Positions 42,759 through 51,521 of a stretch of DNA of 64,000 bases are shown piece by piece; positions within the stretch are counted from its first letter, which is position 1; every line of letters begins with the position of its first letter. The notes under the pieces are model-generated. The model made no database searches. It was not told the origin of the DNA and saw only the letters and a program-made list of their open reading frames with translations. Both the position numbers and the translations under genes were made by a program. Origin of the DNA: Hymenobacter sp. IS2118 (GTDB lineage: Bacteria > Bacteroidota > Bacteroidia > Cytophagales > Hymenobacteraceae); the NCBI RefSeq assembly GCF_000715495.1, contig NZ_JNLX01000182.1, positions 1 through 64,000 on the forward strand, in the 5' to 3' direction.

Positions 42759-43883
42759 ATGAAATTCATTGTATCCTCCTCCGCGCTGCTCAAGCAGCTG
42801 CAAAGCATCAACGGCGTGGTTACGAACAACCCCGTGGTGCCCATTCTGGAGAACTTTCTCTTTGAGATTGAGGCCGGTAAGCTCACCATCACCGCCTCCG
42901 ACCTGGAGACGAGCATGATTACCGAACTGCCCGTGGAGGCCCGCGACACCGGCCGCATTGCCGCGCCGGCCCGCATCCTGCTCGATACCCTCAAGAACCT
43001 GCCCGACCAGCCCGTGACCTTCACGCTGGACGAGGAAACCTACACCATCGAAATCAGCTCGGCCAACGGGCGCTATAAACTGGCCGGCGAGAATGCCGCC
43101 GACTTCCCCCGCGTGCCGGTGGTGAAGGGCTCGGCCCCGATTGAGATGCCATCCTCGTCGCTGGCGCGGGCCATTAACAAAACCATATTTGCGGTGAGCA
43201 CCGACGAGCTGCGCCCGGCCATGACCGGCATTCTGGTGCAGCTGGCCGACTCACAGGTAACTTTCGTGGCCACCGACGGGCACCGCCTGCTGCGCTACCG
43301 CCGCCAGGACGTGGGCGCCGGCCAGACCGCCAACCTCATTATCCCGCGCAAAGCCTTCAATCTATTGAAGGGCACGCTGCCCTCCGAGGCCACGCCGGTG
43401 AAAATGGAGTTCAACCAGAGCAACGCCTTCTTCTCCTTCAACCAGATGCGCCTCGTGTGCCGCTTGATTGACGAGCGGTACCCGGACTACGAAAACGTGA
43501 TTCCGGTGAGCAATCCCAACAAGCTCATCATCAACCGCGCCGAGCTGCTGAATTCGGTACGCCGCATCAGTATCTACTCCAACAAAACCACCCATCAGGT
43601 GCGCCTGCGCCTGGCCGGCTCCGAGCTGGTAGTTTCGGCCGAAGACCTGGATTTCAGCAACGAAGCCAAGGAAACCCTCACCTGCCAGTACGACGGCGAG
43701 GACATGGAAATCGGCTTCAACGCCCGCTTCCTCCTCGAAATGCTCTCCAACATTGACTCCGAGGAAATCACATTGGAGCTGAGCACGCCCAACCGCGCCG
43801 GCCTGCTCATGCCCACCACCCCCGACGACAACGAAAGCATCCTGATGCTGGTGATGCCGGTAATGCTAAATAATTACGTCTAA
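42759..43883 (+). CDS. dnaN: DNA polymerase III sliding clamp subunit beta
   Basis: The ring-shaped processivity clamp, 374 aa with three similar domains of about 120 residues each (1-120, 125-245, 250-374). Typical segments are MKFIVSSSALLKQLQ at the start, LRPAMTGILVQ near residue 147, ATDGHRLLRYR near 169-179, and PVMLNNYV at the end in place of the more common PMRL. It holds polymerase and repair factors on DNA and acts at the replication fork. dnaA and gyrB, its common neighbours in other phyla, are not near. Confidence 0.97.
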   Translation: MKFIVSSSALLKQLQSINGVVTNNPVVPILENFLFEIEAGKLTITASDLETSMITELPVEARDTGRIAAPARILLDTLKNLPDQPVTFTLDEETYTIEISSANGRYKLAGENAADFPRVPVVKGSAPIEMPSSSLARAINKTIFAVSTDELRPAMTGILVQLADSQVTFVATDGHRLLRYRRQDVGAGQTANLIIPRKAFNLLKGTLPSEATPVKMEFNQSNAFFSFNQMRLVCRLIDERYPDYENVIPVSNPNKLIINRAELLNSVRRISIYSNKTTHQVRLRLAGSELVVSAEDLDFSNEAKETLTCQYDGEDMEIGFNARFLLEMLSNIDSEEITLELSTPNRAGLLMPTTPDDNESILMLVMPVMLNNYV

Positions 43884-44019
43884 ATCGCTGATTTTCGCTG
43901 ATTAGCCGTGATTTCGCTGACTGAGGTCAGCACGTAGGTAGCGGCTATCGAATCTAGCAGTAGCATTGCTGCACAAAAAGAAATCAGCGAAATCACGGTT
44001 AATCACATAAAAATCAGTG
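43883..44019. repeat. Inverted repeat overlapping the gldC start region
   Basis: Arms 43883-43921 and 43981-44019 are imperfect reverse complements with GCCGTGATTTCGCTGA against TCAGCGAAATCACGGT. It takes up all of the dnaN-gldC gap, and the right arm ends on the base before the gldC ATG. It is related in words (GATTTCACGGATTA) to the repeat at 58462-58661. Confidence 0.8.
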
Positions 44020-44355
44020 ATGAAAAAATCAGAAATTCGTTTCAGCATTGCGCTGGATGCCAATAAAGTACCCGAGGCTATCAGTTGGACGGCCACCGAT
44101 GCCGGACCGGATATTCACTTTGCCAAGGCCATCAATATCGCGCTATGGGACCGGGAGCAGGTGGGCACCATGAAAATTGACCTCTGGACCAAGGACATGC
44201 CCGTGGACGAGATGAAGCGCTTTTGCGTGGATAACATCGGCTCGATGGCCGAGAACATCGTGACGGCGACCGACGACAAGGAAATGGCCGCCAAAATGCG
44301 GGCCTTGTGCAAGGAGCTATCCGATTACCTGGACAAGCAGGAACAGGGTCAATAG
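44020..44355 (+). CDS. gldC: Gliding motility protein GldC
   Basis: Small cytoplasmic protein of 111 aa whose sequence matches GldC: MKKSEIRFSIALDANKVPE at the start, ISWTATDAGPDI, INIALWDREQVGTMKIDLWT and a C-terminal helix MRALCKELSDYL. Molecular role is unknown; in Flavobacterium it supports gliding. The start is the ATG at 44020; a GTG directly before it would add one residue. Downstream is a strong terminator. Confidence 0.88.
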   Translation: MKKSEIRFSIALDANKVPEAISWTATDAGPDIHFAKAINIALWDREQVGTMKIDLWTKDMPVDEMKRFCVDNIGSMAENIVTATDDKEMAAKMRALCKELSDYLDKQEQGQ

Positions 44356-44365
44356 GCCTTTAAGG

Positions 44366-44410
44366 CACGAAAAAGCCCCGTCGCGCAATGCGTGACGGGG
44401 CTTTTTCGTG
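44366..44410. terminator. Bidirectional terminator between gldC and a convergent gene
   Basis: A perfect 17-bp stem (44366-44382 with 44394-44410, core AAAAAGCCCCGTC) with T runs in both orientations. It serves gldC on the plus strand and the gene at 44442-44990 on the minus strand. Confidence 0.92.
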
Positions 44411-44441
44411 ATGTAAATTTTTGGCAGCTTGCCGCGTAAAG

Positions 44442-44990
44442 TTAGCGGGCGCTTTTTCCCAGGTTGCCGGTGGGCTTGCTTACTGGTTTTGCCTTTGCTG
44501 GTCCTACCACTGCATCATTGGCACGAGCCGGAGTAGGATTCTGCACAGCATCGGCTAGCAGAATGCTGGACGAGTTGGACGCGTAGTCTCTGTCAAAGTT
44601 GATGAAAGTAGCGCGCGAACCGTAATAGCTGCTGTACTGGTCGTTGCTGAGCACGGCTAGCAGTTCGCGGTCCCGCTCTTTGCACACGCCGTTGCACTGC
44701 TCATCGATAAGCTTTTGGTTGCCGGCATTCTTTTGCTCAATGGCCGCCATTTTGGCAACTTTGTCGGCGTTAATAGCGCGGAGCTTACTGGCCTGGTAGC
44801 CGTTGAGCCGGAGCGTGTGCACCATGTGGTTGCTCAAACGGTCGGCACGGGCGGCTATTGGATTCAGGCGGGGGCTGGCCTGGGTTTTGTCACGAAGCTG
44901 CACGGTAGAAACCTGCGGCGCCTGCTGCGCGGAGGCAGCACCGGCCAGAAAAGCAAGAGTAAGGGCAACAAAAGTGGTTTTCATAGTCAT
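44442..44990 (-). CDS. Secreted hypothetical protein
   Basis: A 182-aa exported protein of unknown function. From the ATG at 44988-44990 (MTMKTTF; the next ATG at 44984 is equally plausible) it has a signal peptide ending AGAASAQQ near residue 22. The mature part is helical, with LRLNGYQASKLRAINADKVAKM and a CNGVCKERDREL cysteine pair, then a Pro/Lys-rich tail (GPAKAKPVSKPTGN). The helical pattern resembles small periplasmic Spy/CpxP-like proteins, but no conserved motif confirms that. Confidence 0.65.
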   Translation of the reverse strand: MTMKTTFVALTLAFLAGAASAQQAPQVSTVQLRDKTQASPRLNPIAARADRLSNHMVHTLRLNGYQASKLRAINADKVAKMAAIEQKNAGNQKLIDEQCNGVCKERDRELLAVLSNDQYSSYYGSRATFINFDRDYASNSSSILLADAVQNPTPARANDAVVGPAKAKPVSKPTGNLGKSAR

Positions 44991-45119
44991 CGTCGTAGGG
45001 TTTTGGTAACACTTACGCAAGGACCAGGCCAATCGAAAGTGGCTTGGTTGGCTTGTTTAACGATGAAAACCCGTTTTCGGTTCGGGATTACCGTCCCCAG
45101 ATAGCGTTTGCCGAATATT

Positions 45120-45659
45120 CTACCAGCGGTTTTTCCACATCATCGACTCGACCGGTTTGTCGGTGCGGTCGTTGTATTTGGCGCTCTGTTTACGGTTGTA
45201 GAAAGTCGTCACATCCCCCTGCACCAGGAAATAGATGAGCTGGCCGATGGGCATGTGCCGGTACACCCGCACGGGCATCGACACGCTGATTTCCAGCGTC
45301 CAATGATTACAAAAGCCCACATCGCCTTTGCCCGCCGTGGCGTGGATATCAATTCCCAGCCGGCCCACGCTGCTCTTGCCTTCCAGAAAAGGCACGGTGG
45401 CGTGAGTTTCGGTATACTCCTGCGTCGCGCCCAAGTATAATTTGCCCGGCTGAAGGACGTAGCCTTCAGTTTCGTGAATTTCGAAGGTGTCGATTTCGTT
45501 GTGCTTGCGGGCGTCCAGCACTTCGTCGCGGTAGGTGGCGAGGTAGCGGCCCAGGTGCACATCGTAGGAATTGGTACCCAGGCAGCTGCGGTCGTAGGGC
45601 TCGATGATGATGGTGCCTTTTTCGATTTCCGCGAGGATTTGCTGGTCGGTAAGAATCAT
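45120..45659 (-). CDS. dcd: dCTP deaminase
   Basis: Deaminates dCTP to dUTP, feeding dTMP synthesis; 179 aa from the ATG at 45657-45659, the normal family length. The catalytic and nucleotide motif GKSSVGRLGIDIHATAG is near residues 94-110. SCLGTNSYDVHLG near 25-37 and GQLIYFLVQGDV later are also family-typical. The longer frame to 45713 adds unlike residues. Confidence 0.95.
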   Translation of the reverse strand: MILTDQQILAEIEKGTIIIEPYDRSCLGTNSYDVHLGRYLATYRDEVLDARKHNEIDTFEIHETEGYVLQPGKLYLGATQEYTETHATVPFLEGKSSVGRLGIDIHATAGKGDVGFCNHWTLEISVSMPVRVYRHMPIGQLIYFLVQGDVTTFYNRKQSAKYNDRTDKPVESMMWKNRW

Positions 45660-45722
45660 TTGGGGAACGGGCTGGAACTGGAATTTGAAGGCTGAATTAC
45701 GCCGCGGGGGCAAATTCAGTAA

Positions 45723-46604
45723 TTAATCGTCGTCGTGGCCACGGGCCCGGCCGGTGGGTTCGTAGTCGTCCTCATCCTCCTCGTAGCGGTCTTCGCGCAG
45801 CTCCTGCGAGCGGTCGGGACGTAAGCGGCTGGCCAAAGTGCGCGGTTCGGGCTCCGGCTCTGGGTCGGCGGCGAGGTTGTTGATGCGGCGGCTCATGGTG
45901 GGCAGCACGTTAGTCATCAGGTACAGAAGCATTACCACGCTGGCCACGCTGCACAAAAGCGTGAAGTAGTCAACCCAGTCGTGGCGCGGCCCGGGGCCGG
46001 CATCCGCTGTAGGGGCAGCGGCGGTTGTGAGCGGCTCTTCCTCCGTTGATGAAGCGGTGGTTTCATCGTCGTAGGTGGTTAGCGGGGCCGCCAGGGCGGT
46101 TTCGGGTTGGGCATCAGCAGTGGGCACGGCGGCGGCGTTGGCGGCCGCTCCGGAAGCATTGAACTGCGCCGAGGCCTGCTGAATCAGGCGCTGCTCGGCC
46201 CGCACCAACGCCACCCGCTCGTCGCGGGGCAGGTTGTGAATAAAGAACTCGAAGTTGCGGTCCAGCAATACGGAGTTCAACTGCTTTTCGAACTCCGCCA
46301 GCGTGTTGGGACCATTGCCGAAGCGGTTTTTGTAGCGTTCAGCAATGCCGTTATAGTTCATAAACAGCTGCTTGAGTGCAGCGTTATTCCCAAACTCGTC
46401 GAAGCCGCGCCGCGCTGCTGCCGTCCGCAGCGTAAGCGGAAACTTGCCGCGGGTGAACGACTTGTCGTACACCGTTTCCATGGTGCGGAAGTTCAGCTCG
46501 TCGATGGTTTTATCGAAAAGACGCTTGTTGGCTTCAGCGGGCGTTTGAGCGTAGGCGAGCCCCGTGAGGAGCAGAAAGAAGCTTAGCAGGCGAAGTTTTA
46601 GCAT
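45723..46604 (-). CDS. Hypothetical membrane protein with signal peptide and acidic tail
   Basis: A 293-aa protein. A signal peptide (LLSFFLLLTGLAYAQ) ends near residue 20. A helical periplasmic region of about 130 residues follows, with RYKNRFGNGPNTLAEFEKQL. Then come a low-complexity Ala/Thr/Glu linker, one transmembrane helix near 212-234, and a cytoplasmic tail rich in Glu, Asp and Arg. Function unknown. A TACCTTTG box ends only four bases before its start. It lies just upstream of dcd on the same strand. Confidence 0.68.
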   Translation of the reverse strand: MLKLRLLSFFLLLTGLAYAQTPAEANKRLFDKTIDELNFRTMETVYDKSFTRGKFPLTLRTAAARRGFDEFGNNAALKQLFMNYNGIAERYKNRFGNGPNTLAEFEKQLNSVLLDRNFEFFIHNLPRDERVALVRAEQRLIQQASAQFNASGAAANAAAVPTADAQPETALAAPLTTYDDETTASSTEEEPLTTAAAPTADAGPGPRHDWVDYFTLLCSVASVVMLLYLMTNVLPTMSRRINNLAADPEPEPEPRTLASRLRPDRSQELREDRYEEDEDDYEPTGRARGHDDD

Positions 46605-46608
46605 GGGG

Positions 46609-46616
46609 CAAAGGTA
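46609..46616 (-). promoter_or_regulatory. Candidate promoter adjoining a start codon
   Basis: On the minus strand TACCTTTG ends four bases before the ATG at 46604. The expected transcription start coincides with the start codon. Confidence 0.55.
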
Positions 46617-46636
46617 TAGCGCAAGGTTTCACGAAA

Positions 46637-46724
46637 TTGAAAAATTAAGTTTCGCAAAGGCTAACGACTGCTCCGGTCCACAAAGGCCGGTAGTGGCGGG
46701 CCTTTGCGAAACTTAATTTTTCAA
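46637..46724. repeat. Perfect inverted repeat with 24-base arms
   Basis: Left arm 46637-46660 and right arm 46701-46724 are exact reverse complements (TTGAAAAATTAAGTTTCGCA...). The 40-base loop contains GGCC-type short repeats. It occupies the gap between hemL and the membrane-protein gene. Confidence 0.9.
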
Positions 46725-46731
46725 CTTCGCG

Positions 46732-48051
46732 CTACTTGGCGCGGTGGGCTTCCACCAACGATTCGCGGCAAGCTTTCAAATACATTTCCACCAGCTCGTC
46801 GGTGATGGCCGTGGACACGAATAGCGCTTCGAACTGCGAGGGCGCCAGGTAGATGCCGCGGTTGAGCATGGCGTGAAAGTACCGGCCGAAGGCGGCGGTA
46901 TCGCACTTTTTGGCATCGTCCAGGTTCACTACCGCGTCGCTGGTGAAGAACAGGCTGAACATGGAGCCCACGCGGTTCACGGTGTAGTTCAGGCCGAGCT
47001 CGGCGGCAATGGCGCGGGTGCCGTCGGCGAGGCGGGCACTGCTTGCTTCCAGGTCGCGGTACAGCTCGGGATGCTCGTGCAGGTAGCGGAGCTGGGCCAT
47101 GCCGGCCGCCGTGGCCATGGGATTGCCCGAAAGCGTGCCGGCCTGGTACACCTTGCCGGCCGGCGCCACGCAGTTCATAATGTCTTCGCGGCCGCCATAA
47201 GCGCCCACGGGCAGGCCGCCACCGATGATTTTGCCCAACGTGGTGAGGTCGGGCCGGATGCCGTAGAGCTGCTGCGCCCCACCCGGCGCGAGGCGGAATC
47301 CGGTCATCACTTCATCGAAAATAAAGACAATGCCGTGGGCCGTGCATAAGTCGCGCAGCCCTTGCAGGAAGCCCTCGGCGGGCACTACGAGGCCCATGTT
47401 GCCCACTACGGGCTCGAGTATCAGGGCGGCAATCTGGCCGGGGTTGGCCGCAATCAGGGCTTCGACGGCGGGCAGGTCGTTGTAGGGCGCGGTGAGGGTG
47501 TCCTGGGCCACGCCGCGCGTCACGCCGGCCGAGTCGGGCTCGCCAGCGGTGAGGGCGCCGCTGCCGGCGGCAATCAGAAAGGCGTCGCCGTGGCCGTGGT
47601 AGCAGCCTTCAAACTTGATAATTTTGGCGCGACCGGTGTAGCCGCGGGCCACCCGCACCGCCGACATGCAGGCCTCGGTGCCGGAGTTTACCAGCCGCAC
47701 TTTTTCAATACTAGGCATCATTTCCCGAATCAACTCGGCCATTTCCACTTCGCGGTGCGTGGGCGCCCCGAAGCTGAGGGAATGCGGCAGCGCCTGGCGC
47801 ACGGCGTCGAGCACGATTTCGGGCGCGTGGCCCAGTATCATCGGGCCCCAGGAATTGATGAAATCGACGTAGCGGTTGCCGTCCACGTCGGTAACCCAGG
47901 CGCCCTGGGCGCTGTGCATGAACACCGGCGAGCCCCCCACCGAGCGAAAAGCCCGCACCGGCGAATTCACGCCCCCCGGAATCAGCGTTTTGGCACGTTC
48001 GAAAAGGGCCGCGGAAGTTGACAGATTGAGCATTGGCGAAGTTGTATTCAT
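46732..48051 (-). CDS. hemL: Glutamate-1-semialdehyde 2,1-aminomutase
   Basis: PLP enzyme of the C5 pathway to haem. It converts glutamate-1-semialdehyde to 5-aminolevulinate; 439 aa. The PLP lysine is Lys274 in TTLGKIIGGGLP. Asp246-Glu247 lie in FIFDEVMTGFR, and GVNSPVRAF near residue 27 and GHGDAF near 153 are family-specific. The start is taken as the ATG at 48051; one at 48033 (MLNLSTSAALFERAK) is equally possible. No other haem gene is in the window. Confidence 0.95.
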   Translation of the reverse strand: MNTTSPMLNLSTSAALFERAKTLIPGGVNSPVRAFRSVGGSPVFMHSAQGAWVTDVDGNRYVDFINSWGPMILGHAPEIVLDAVRQALPHSLSFGAPTHREVEMAELIREMMPSIEKVRLVNSGTEACMSAVRVARGYTGRAKIIKFEGCYHGHGDAFLIAAGSGALTAGEPDSAGVTRGVAQDTLTAPYNDLPAVEALIAANPGQIAALILEPVVGNMGLVVPAEGFLQGLRDLCTAHGIVFIFDEVMTGFRLAPGGAQQLYGIRPDLTTLGKIIGGGLPVGAYGGREDIMNCVAPAGKVYQAGTLSGNPMATAAGMAQLRYLHEHPELYRDLEASSARLADGTRAIAAELGLNYTVNRVGSMFSLFFTSDAVVNLDDAKKCDTAAFGRYFHAMLNRGIYLAPSQFEALFVSTAITDELVEMYLKACRESLVEAHRAK

Positions 48052-48142
48052 TAATTTGATTTCGATAGCCAATCCCAGAAACAATTATCTGGCGGGGAAT
48101 GGCACACAGGCGGCTCCAAGTAACCGTATTTCATTTTGTCTC

Positions 48143-48228
48143 TCATGCTGAGCTTGTCGAAGCATCTCTACCGCTTCGTTGAGACCATCCAACGGTGCGG
48201 TAGAGATGCTTCGACAAGCTCAGCATGA
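48143..48228. repeat. Perfect inverted repeat with 32-base arms (ATGCTGAGC family)
   Basis: Arms 48143-48174 and 48197-48228 (TCATGCTGAGCTTGTCGAAG... and its exact reverse complement). Relatives with changed middles lie at 55948-56044 and 56797-56897. Confidence 0.93.
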
Positions 48229-48291
48229 CACCTTTTCTACTGCGGTTACTTTTGCACTAATGCTTGAAAGCCAGCCGCAGTCCGGGCCGAC

Positions 48292-50022
48292 TCAGCGCAA
48301 CACCTGCGTTTCGAGGTTGGTGAGCTTGACCACGGGCACCACCTGGTTATCATGCGCCCCGCCCACGTAGCTCTGGCCCTCAAACACCGCACCCGGCATT
48401 TGGGGCGCGCTGGCCAAGCCTGCCTGAAACGCCGGGCCGTACTGAAACAGGGCCGAACCGAAGTACAACAGCATTTCAAACCCTTGGTTGGCAAAAGCGG
48501 AAGGCGGCACGCGCTGGCGCTGCAGATACAGCTGGCGAAACCGCCGATAACCGGGAGCCTGGTCATCGAAATACCTGGGGTACATGAGGTACACGTTCGC
48601 ATTGTTGAACTGCTGCACGTCCAGGCGCACGTTTCCGAGCCAGGAACCGGGACACAGCAGCGGCGGCCGCTTGGCGGCCGGCTGCTGCTGCATGATACTC
48701 AGAGCATAGGGGCCGGTGCGGCGGTTTTCGGACATCACCACCACATGCCCAGCACCGGGCAGGTCGAGCCCAGTAAAAGCCGTGTTCAGGCTTTCGTCCA
48801 CGTCGGGGTTGAAGCGGCGCAGGAGTCCGATTTTACCACCCTGGGCTTCGAAAGCAGCTTTGTAGGCGGCGGCAAACGCGGCATCGTCCCGATTGTCTTC
48901 GTGCAGCAAAACGCCGGGCCGGCTGGTGCCGAATGCGCTGGCCGCAAACTGCGCTGCCAGCCGGCCCTGGGTGGTCGCACTGGGGCTAAACAGGTAGTGC
49001 CAGGGGTTATCAAGCACCAAATCACCGTCTTGCGACAGGGGGTTCACGCACACAATCTGGTGCTCGCGGGCGTAGCGGGCCAGCAGCCGGGCCCCGGACT
49101 TATACACCGGGCCGATGAGCAAATCCATGCCGGCCAGCTCGGGCTGCGCCAGCACTTGCTTCAGGGCCAGGGTATCGGCACCGGTGTCGTAGGCAAACAG
49201 CTGCAGAGTGCGCCCCGCGCGCTGCAGACTGTCCTGGGCCAGGCGTAGGCCGGCGTACAAGTCGGTCACGAACTGGTTTTTGCGCTGGGTTTGCCAGCTA
49301 GGGTCGTTAAGCTCAAAAGGCAGCAGCACGCCCACGTTATAGGTGCTTTTTTTGGCTACGCGGGCCGGGGGGCTGTAGCGGTTGCGGTCGAGGGCAAACC
49401 GGGCCACCAGCGCATCGAGCTGAGCCCGGTCGGCTTCGCTGAAGGCGCCGCCGAACACGAGGCGGTCGGCGTAGGCCCGGCCCAGGGTAGCATCGGCGGG
49501 GTAGCGGCGCAGCAGCCGCTGCCAGGTGCCACGGTCGGTGAGGCGCGGCAGGTACTGGGCCTTCATCAGCTCCCGCTCGGGGGTGAGGCGGGCGTCGGGC
49601 AGCAGCGCCAGCGTTTTAAAGGCGGTGTCGAAATCGTCCTGCTCAAAAGAAACCTGCCCTTGCAGAAAGAGCACATCGGGCAGATTGGGGTAGGTCGGAT
49701 ATTCGGTCCGGAGCAGGTTCAGCAGCTGTTCAGCCTCGGGCCAGGCCTTGAGGCGGGCCGCCGCCACGGCGCTGAAGTAGGCGGCATCGGCGGCGCGCGC
49801 GAAGCGGGCTGCGGGCTGGGCCAGCGGCTCCAGCTCTTTCAGGGCCGCCGGGTACTTGCCCTGGTCGAGCAGGGCTTTGCCGTTGCGGTAGCGCGCATCG
49901 GGCGACGCCGCGCTGGTGGCCGGCCCGGTTGCTTTCGGCTTGGCAGGCACCTGGGCCCGCGCGGGGCCCGCCATTACCAACATCACCGCCAACCCGGCCA
50001 ACACAGAGGATATATGATTCAT
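48292..50022 (-). CDS. Exported TPR and periplasmic-binding-fold protein
   Basis: A 576-aa exported protein. A signal peptide of about 23 residues (VMLVMAGPARAQ) precedes TPR-like helices at about 40-200 (NGKALLDQGKYPAALKELEP is repeat one). From about residue 230 a type 1 periplasmic-binding domain starts (YNVGVLLPFELNDPSW, LLIGPVYKSGARLLARYA). The layout recalls LpoA, the activator of penicillin-binding proteins, and branched-chain amino-acid-binding proteins. Ligand and partner are unknown. A TACCTTTG box lies 38 bases upstream. Confidence 0.75.
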   Translation of the reverse strand: MNHISSVLAGLAVMLVMAGPARAQVPAKPKATGPATSAASPDARYRNGKALLDQGKYPAALKELEPLAQPAARFARAADAAYFSAVAAARLKAWPEAEQLLNLLRTEYPTYPNLPDVLFLQGQVSFEQDDFDTAFKTLALLPDARLTPERELMKAQYLPRLTDRGTWQRLLRRYPADATLGRAYADRLVFGGAFSEADRAQLDALVARFALDRNRYSPPARVAKKSTYNVGVLLPFELNDPSWQTQRKNQFVTDLYAGLRLAQDSLQRAGRTLQLFAYDTGADTLALKQVLAQPELAGMDLLIGPVYKSGARLLARYAREHQIVCVNPLSQDGDLVLDNPWHYLFSPSATTQGRLAAQFAASAFGTSRPGVLLHEDNRDDAAFAAAYKAAFEAQGGKIGLLRRFNPDVDESLNTAFTGLDLPGAGHVVVMSENRRTGPYALSIMQQQPAAKRPPLLCPGSWLGNVRLDVQQFNNANVYLMYPRYFDDQAPGYRRFRQLYLQRQRVPPSAFANQGFEMLLYFGSALFQYGPAFQAGLASAPQMPGAVFEGQSYVGGAHDNQVVPVVKLTNLETQVLR

Positions 50023-50060
50023 CTAAAAAACCCAAAAAGCCAGACTTAGCCTTATTCGCA

Positions 50061-50068
50061 CAAAGGTA
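50061..50068 (-). promoter_or_regulatory. Candidate promoter of the TPR/periplasmic-binding gene
   Basis: TACCTTTG on the minus strand, 38 bases from the start codon at 50022. Confidence 0.5.
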
Positions 50069-50171
50069 CGCGGCACAACCAGCCGACGGTGCGGCAAATT
50101 TCGCACCCGGTTTGCCCGGTAGGTTGGCCAAATGCACGTTCGGGGCGTGGTTGCGGCTATCTTCGCTCACC

Positions 50172-50840
50172 ATGGCCATCTCTTCGCTGGCGCTGCGCCG
50201 CCGCCTGCCGCTGTTCTTCGTGCTGGCCCTTTCGTTGGGGCTGAGCTTCGCGCTGATTGGGGTGCGGGTGCTGCTCACGGGCAAGCTGCAGTTCGTTTTT
50301 CTGCTCTGGAACCTGTTTTTGGCGGCCCTGCCCTTCGGCCTGAGCGCGGCCCTGAGCGTGGCGGCCAAGCCGCCCCGGCCCTGGCTGCTGCTGGTGGTGG
50401 GTGCCATGTGGCTGCTGTTTTTCCCCAACGCCCCCTACATCGTCACCGATTTATTTCACCTCGAAAGCCGGCCCGGCGTCCCCTACTGGTACGACCTGGC
50501 CCTGATTCTGAGCTGCTCCTGGAACGGGCTGATGCTGGCCTACGCTTCCCTGCTCGACATGCACGCCCTGGTGCAGCGCCGGCTGGGCTGGTGGCCCGGC
50601 TGGACGTTTGCCACGGTGGCGCTGCTGCTCAGCAGCTTTGGCATCTACCTGGGGCGCTTCCTGCGCTTCAATTCCTGGGACGTGCTGGCCAATCCGCTCA
50701 CGCTGTTTTACGACATTCTGAACCGGGTGGTCAATCCCCTCAGCTATCCGGGCACCTGGGGCGTAACGGTGGTTTTTGGCGTGTTTTTGTTGATTGGCTA
50801 CGCCACCGTGCGGCTGCTGGGCCGTCCGCCCGATGAGTAA
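50172..50840 (+). CDS. DUF1361 membrane protein
   Basis: A 222-aa integral membrane protein of the DUF1361 type, with about six spans. Its central motif is WLLFFPNAPYIVTDLFHLE, the family hallmark, and later segments are SCSWNGLMLAYASLLDMH and FGIYLGRFLRFNSWDV. Function is unknown. The start is the ATG at 50172; a longer frame from 49929 runs through the divergent neighbour's region and has no similarity. A TATCTTCG box 6 bases upstream suggests a very short leader. Confidence 0.85.
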   Translation: MAISSLALRRRLPLFFVLALSLGLSFALIGVRVLLTGKLQFVFLLWNLFLAALPFGLSAALSVAAKPPRPWLLLVVGAMWLLFFPNAPYIVTDLFHLESRPGVPYWYDLALILSCSWNGLMLAYASLLDMHALVQRRLGWWPGWTFATVALLLSSFGIYLGRFLRFNSWDVLANPLTLFYDILNRVVNPLSYPGTWGVTVVFGVFLLIGYATVRLLGRPPDE

Positions 50841-50873
50841 TTTCGGCGCACGCTGGCAACTTTATTTCTCCTT

Positions 50874-51368
50874 TTAGAAGGTATAAACGAATTCCAAATA
50901 GCCGTCTGGCAACGCTGCTACCTGCCGAAAATTAAGCCCTTGCAGCAGTCGGATGGCCGGGAAGTTATTATTGCCTGTTATCGACACAATTCGCTGTAGG
51001 GCCAGCTCGGTTTTGCCGAATGCGACGGCCAGCTGCAGGGCTCTGGCCATGTACCCGCGGCCCCGAAACGGCGCCAGCAGCACGCACCCCAATTCGCCCT
51101 GCTCCTGTTCAAACCCTCGGTAGTAGCCGCAGGTGCCCACGAGCTGATGGGTGGCTATGGCCTCGATTCCCCAATGAATGGTATTTCCGGCGCGGTAGTC
51201 TTCGTCGATTCTTGCCAGCATGGCAGCCGCCTGGGCCTGGGTTGTGGCCGCCACGGCATCGTAGAATGATATGTCGATAAGCTGTGCAACCTCATGCGGC
51301 GCGATTTGGCGCAGCAAAACGGTGTCGTCCGACAACTGCGGGTACAACGCGAAAGGGGGCCGTGGCAT
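50874..51368 (-). CDS. GNAT-family N-acetyltransferase
   Basis: A 164-aa acetyltransferase of the ribosomal-protein RimJ/RimL kind. The acetyl-CoA motif LLAPFRGRGYMARAL is near residues 98-112, and a late NNNFPAIRLLQGLNFRQV segment is the usual C-terminal part. The start is the ATG at 51366-51368; the frame stays open upstream to 52352, but that stretch is antisense to the peptidase gene. Substrate unknown. It is convergent with the DUF1361 gene. Confidence 0.85.
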   Translation of the reverse strand: MPRPPFALYPQLSDDTVLLRQIAPHEVAQLIDISFYDAVAATTQAQAAAMLARIDEDYRAGNTIHWGIEAIATHQLVGTCGYYRGFEQEQGELGCVLLAPFRGRGYMARALQLAVAFGKTELALQRIVSITGNNNFPAIRLLQGLNFRQVAALPDGYLEFVYTF

Positions 51369-51521
51369 TAGGTGGCGACAATTGAATTTACGATAGCCCG
51401 ATTGGGGAAGAACAAGGTAGGGCAACGCCACTACCCGGAACCGAACGGCCGGATTGGTTCGTGGGCGCGCCGTAGCTTCGTGGCTGGAGCGCGGCGCTAC
51501 TACCGCCTCCCTGCTTTCAAC

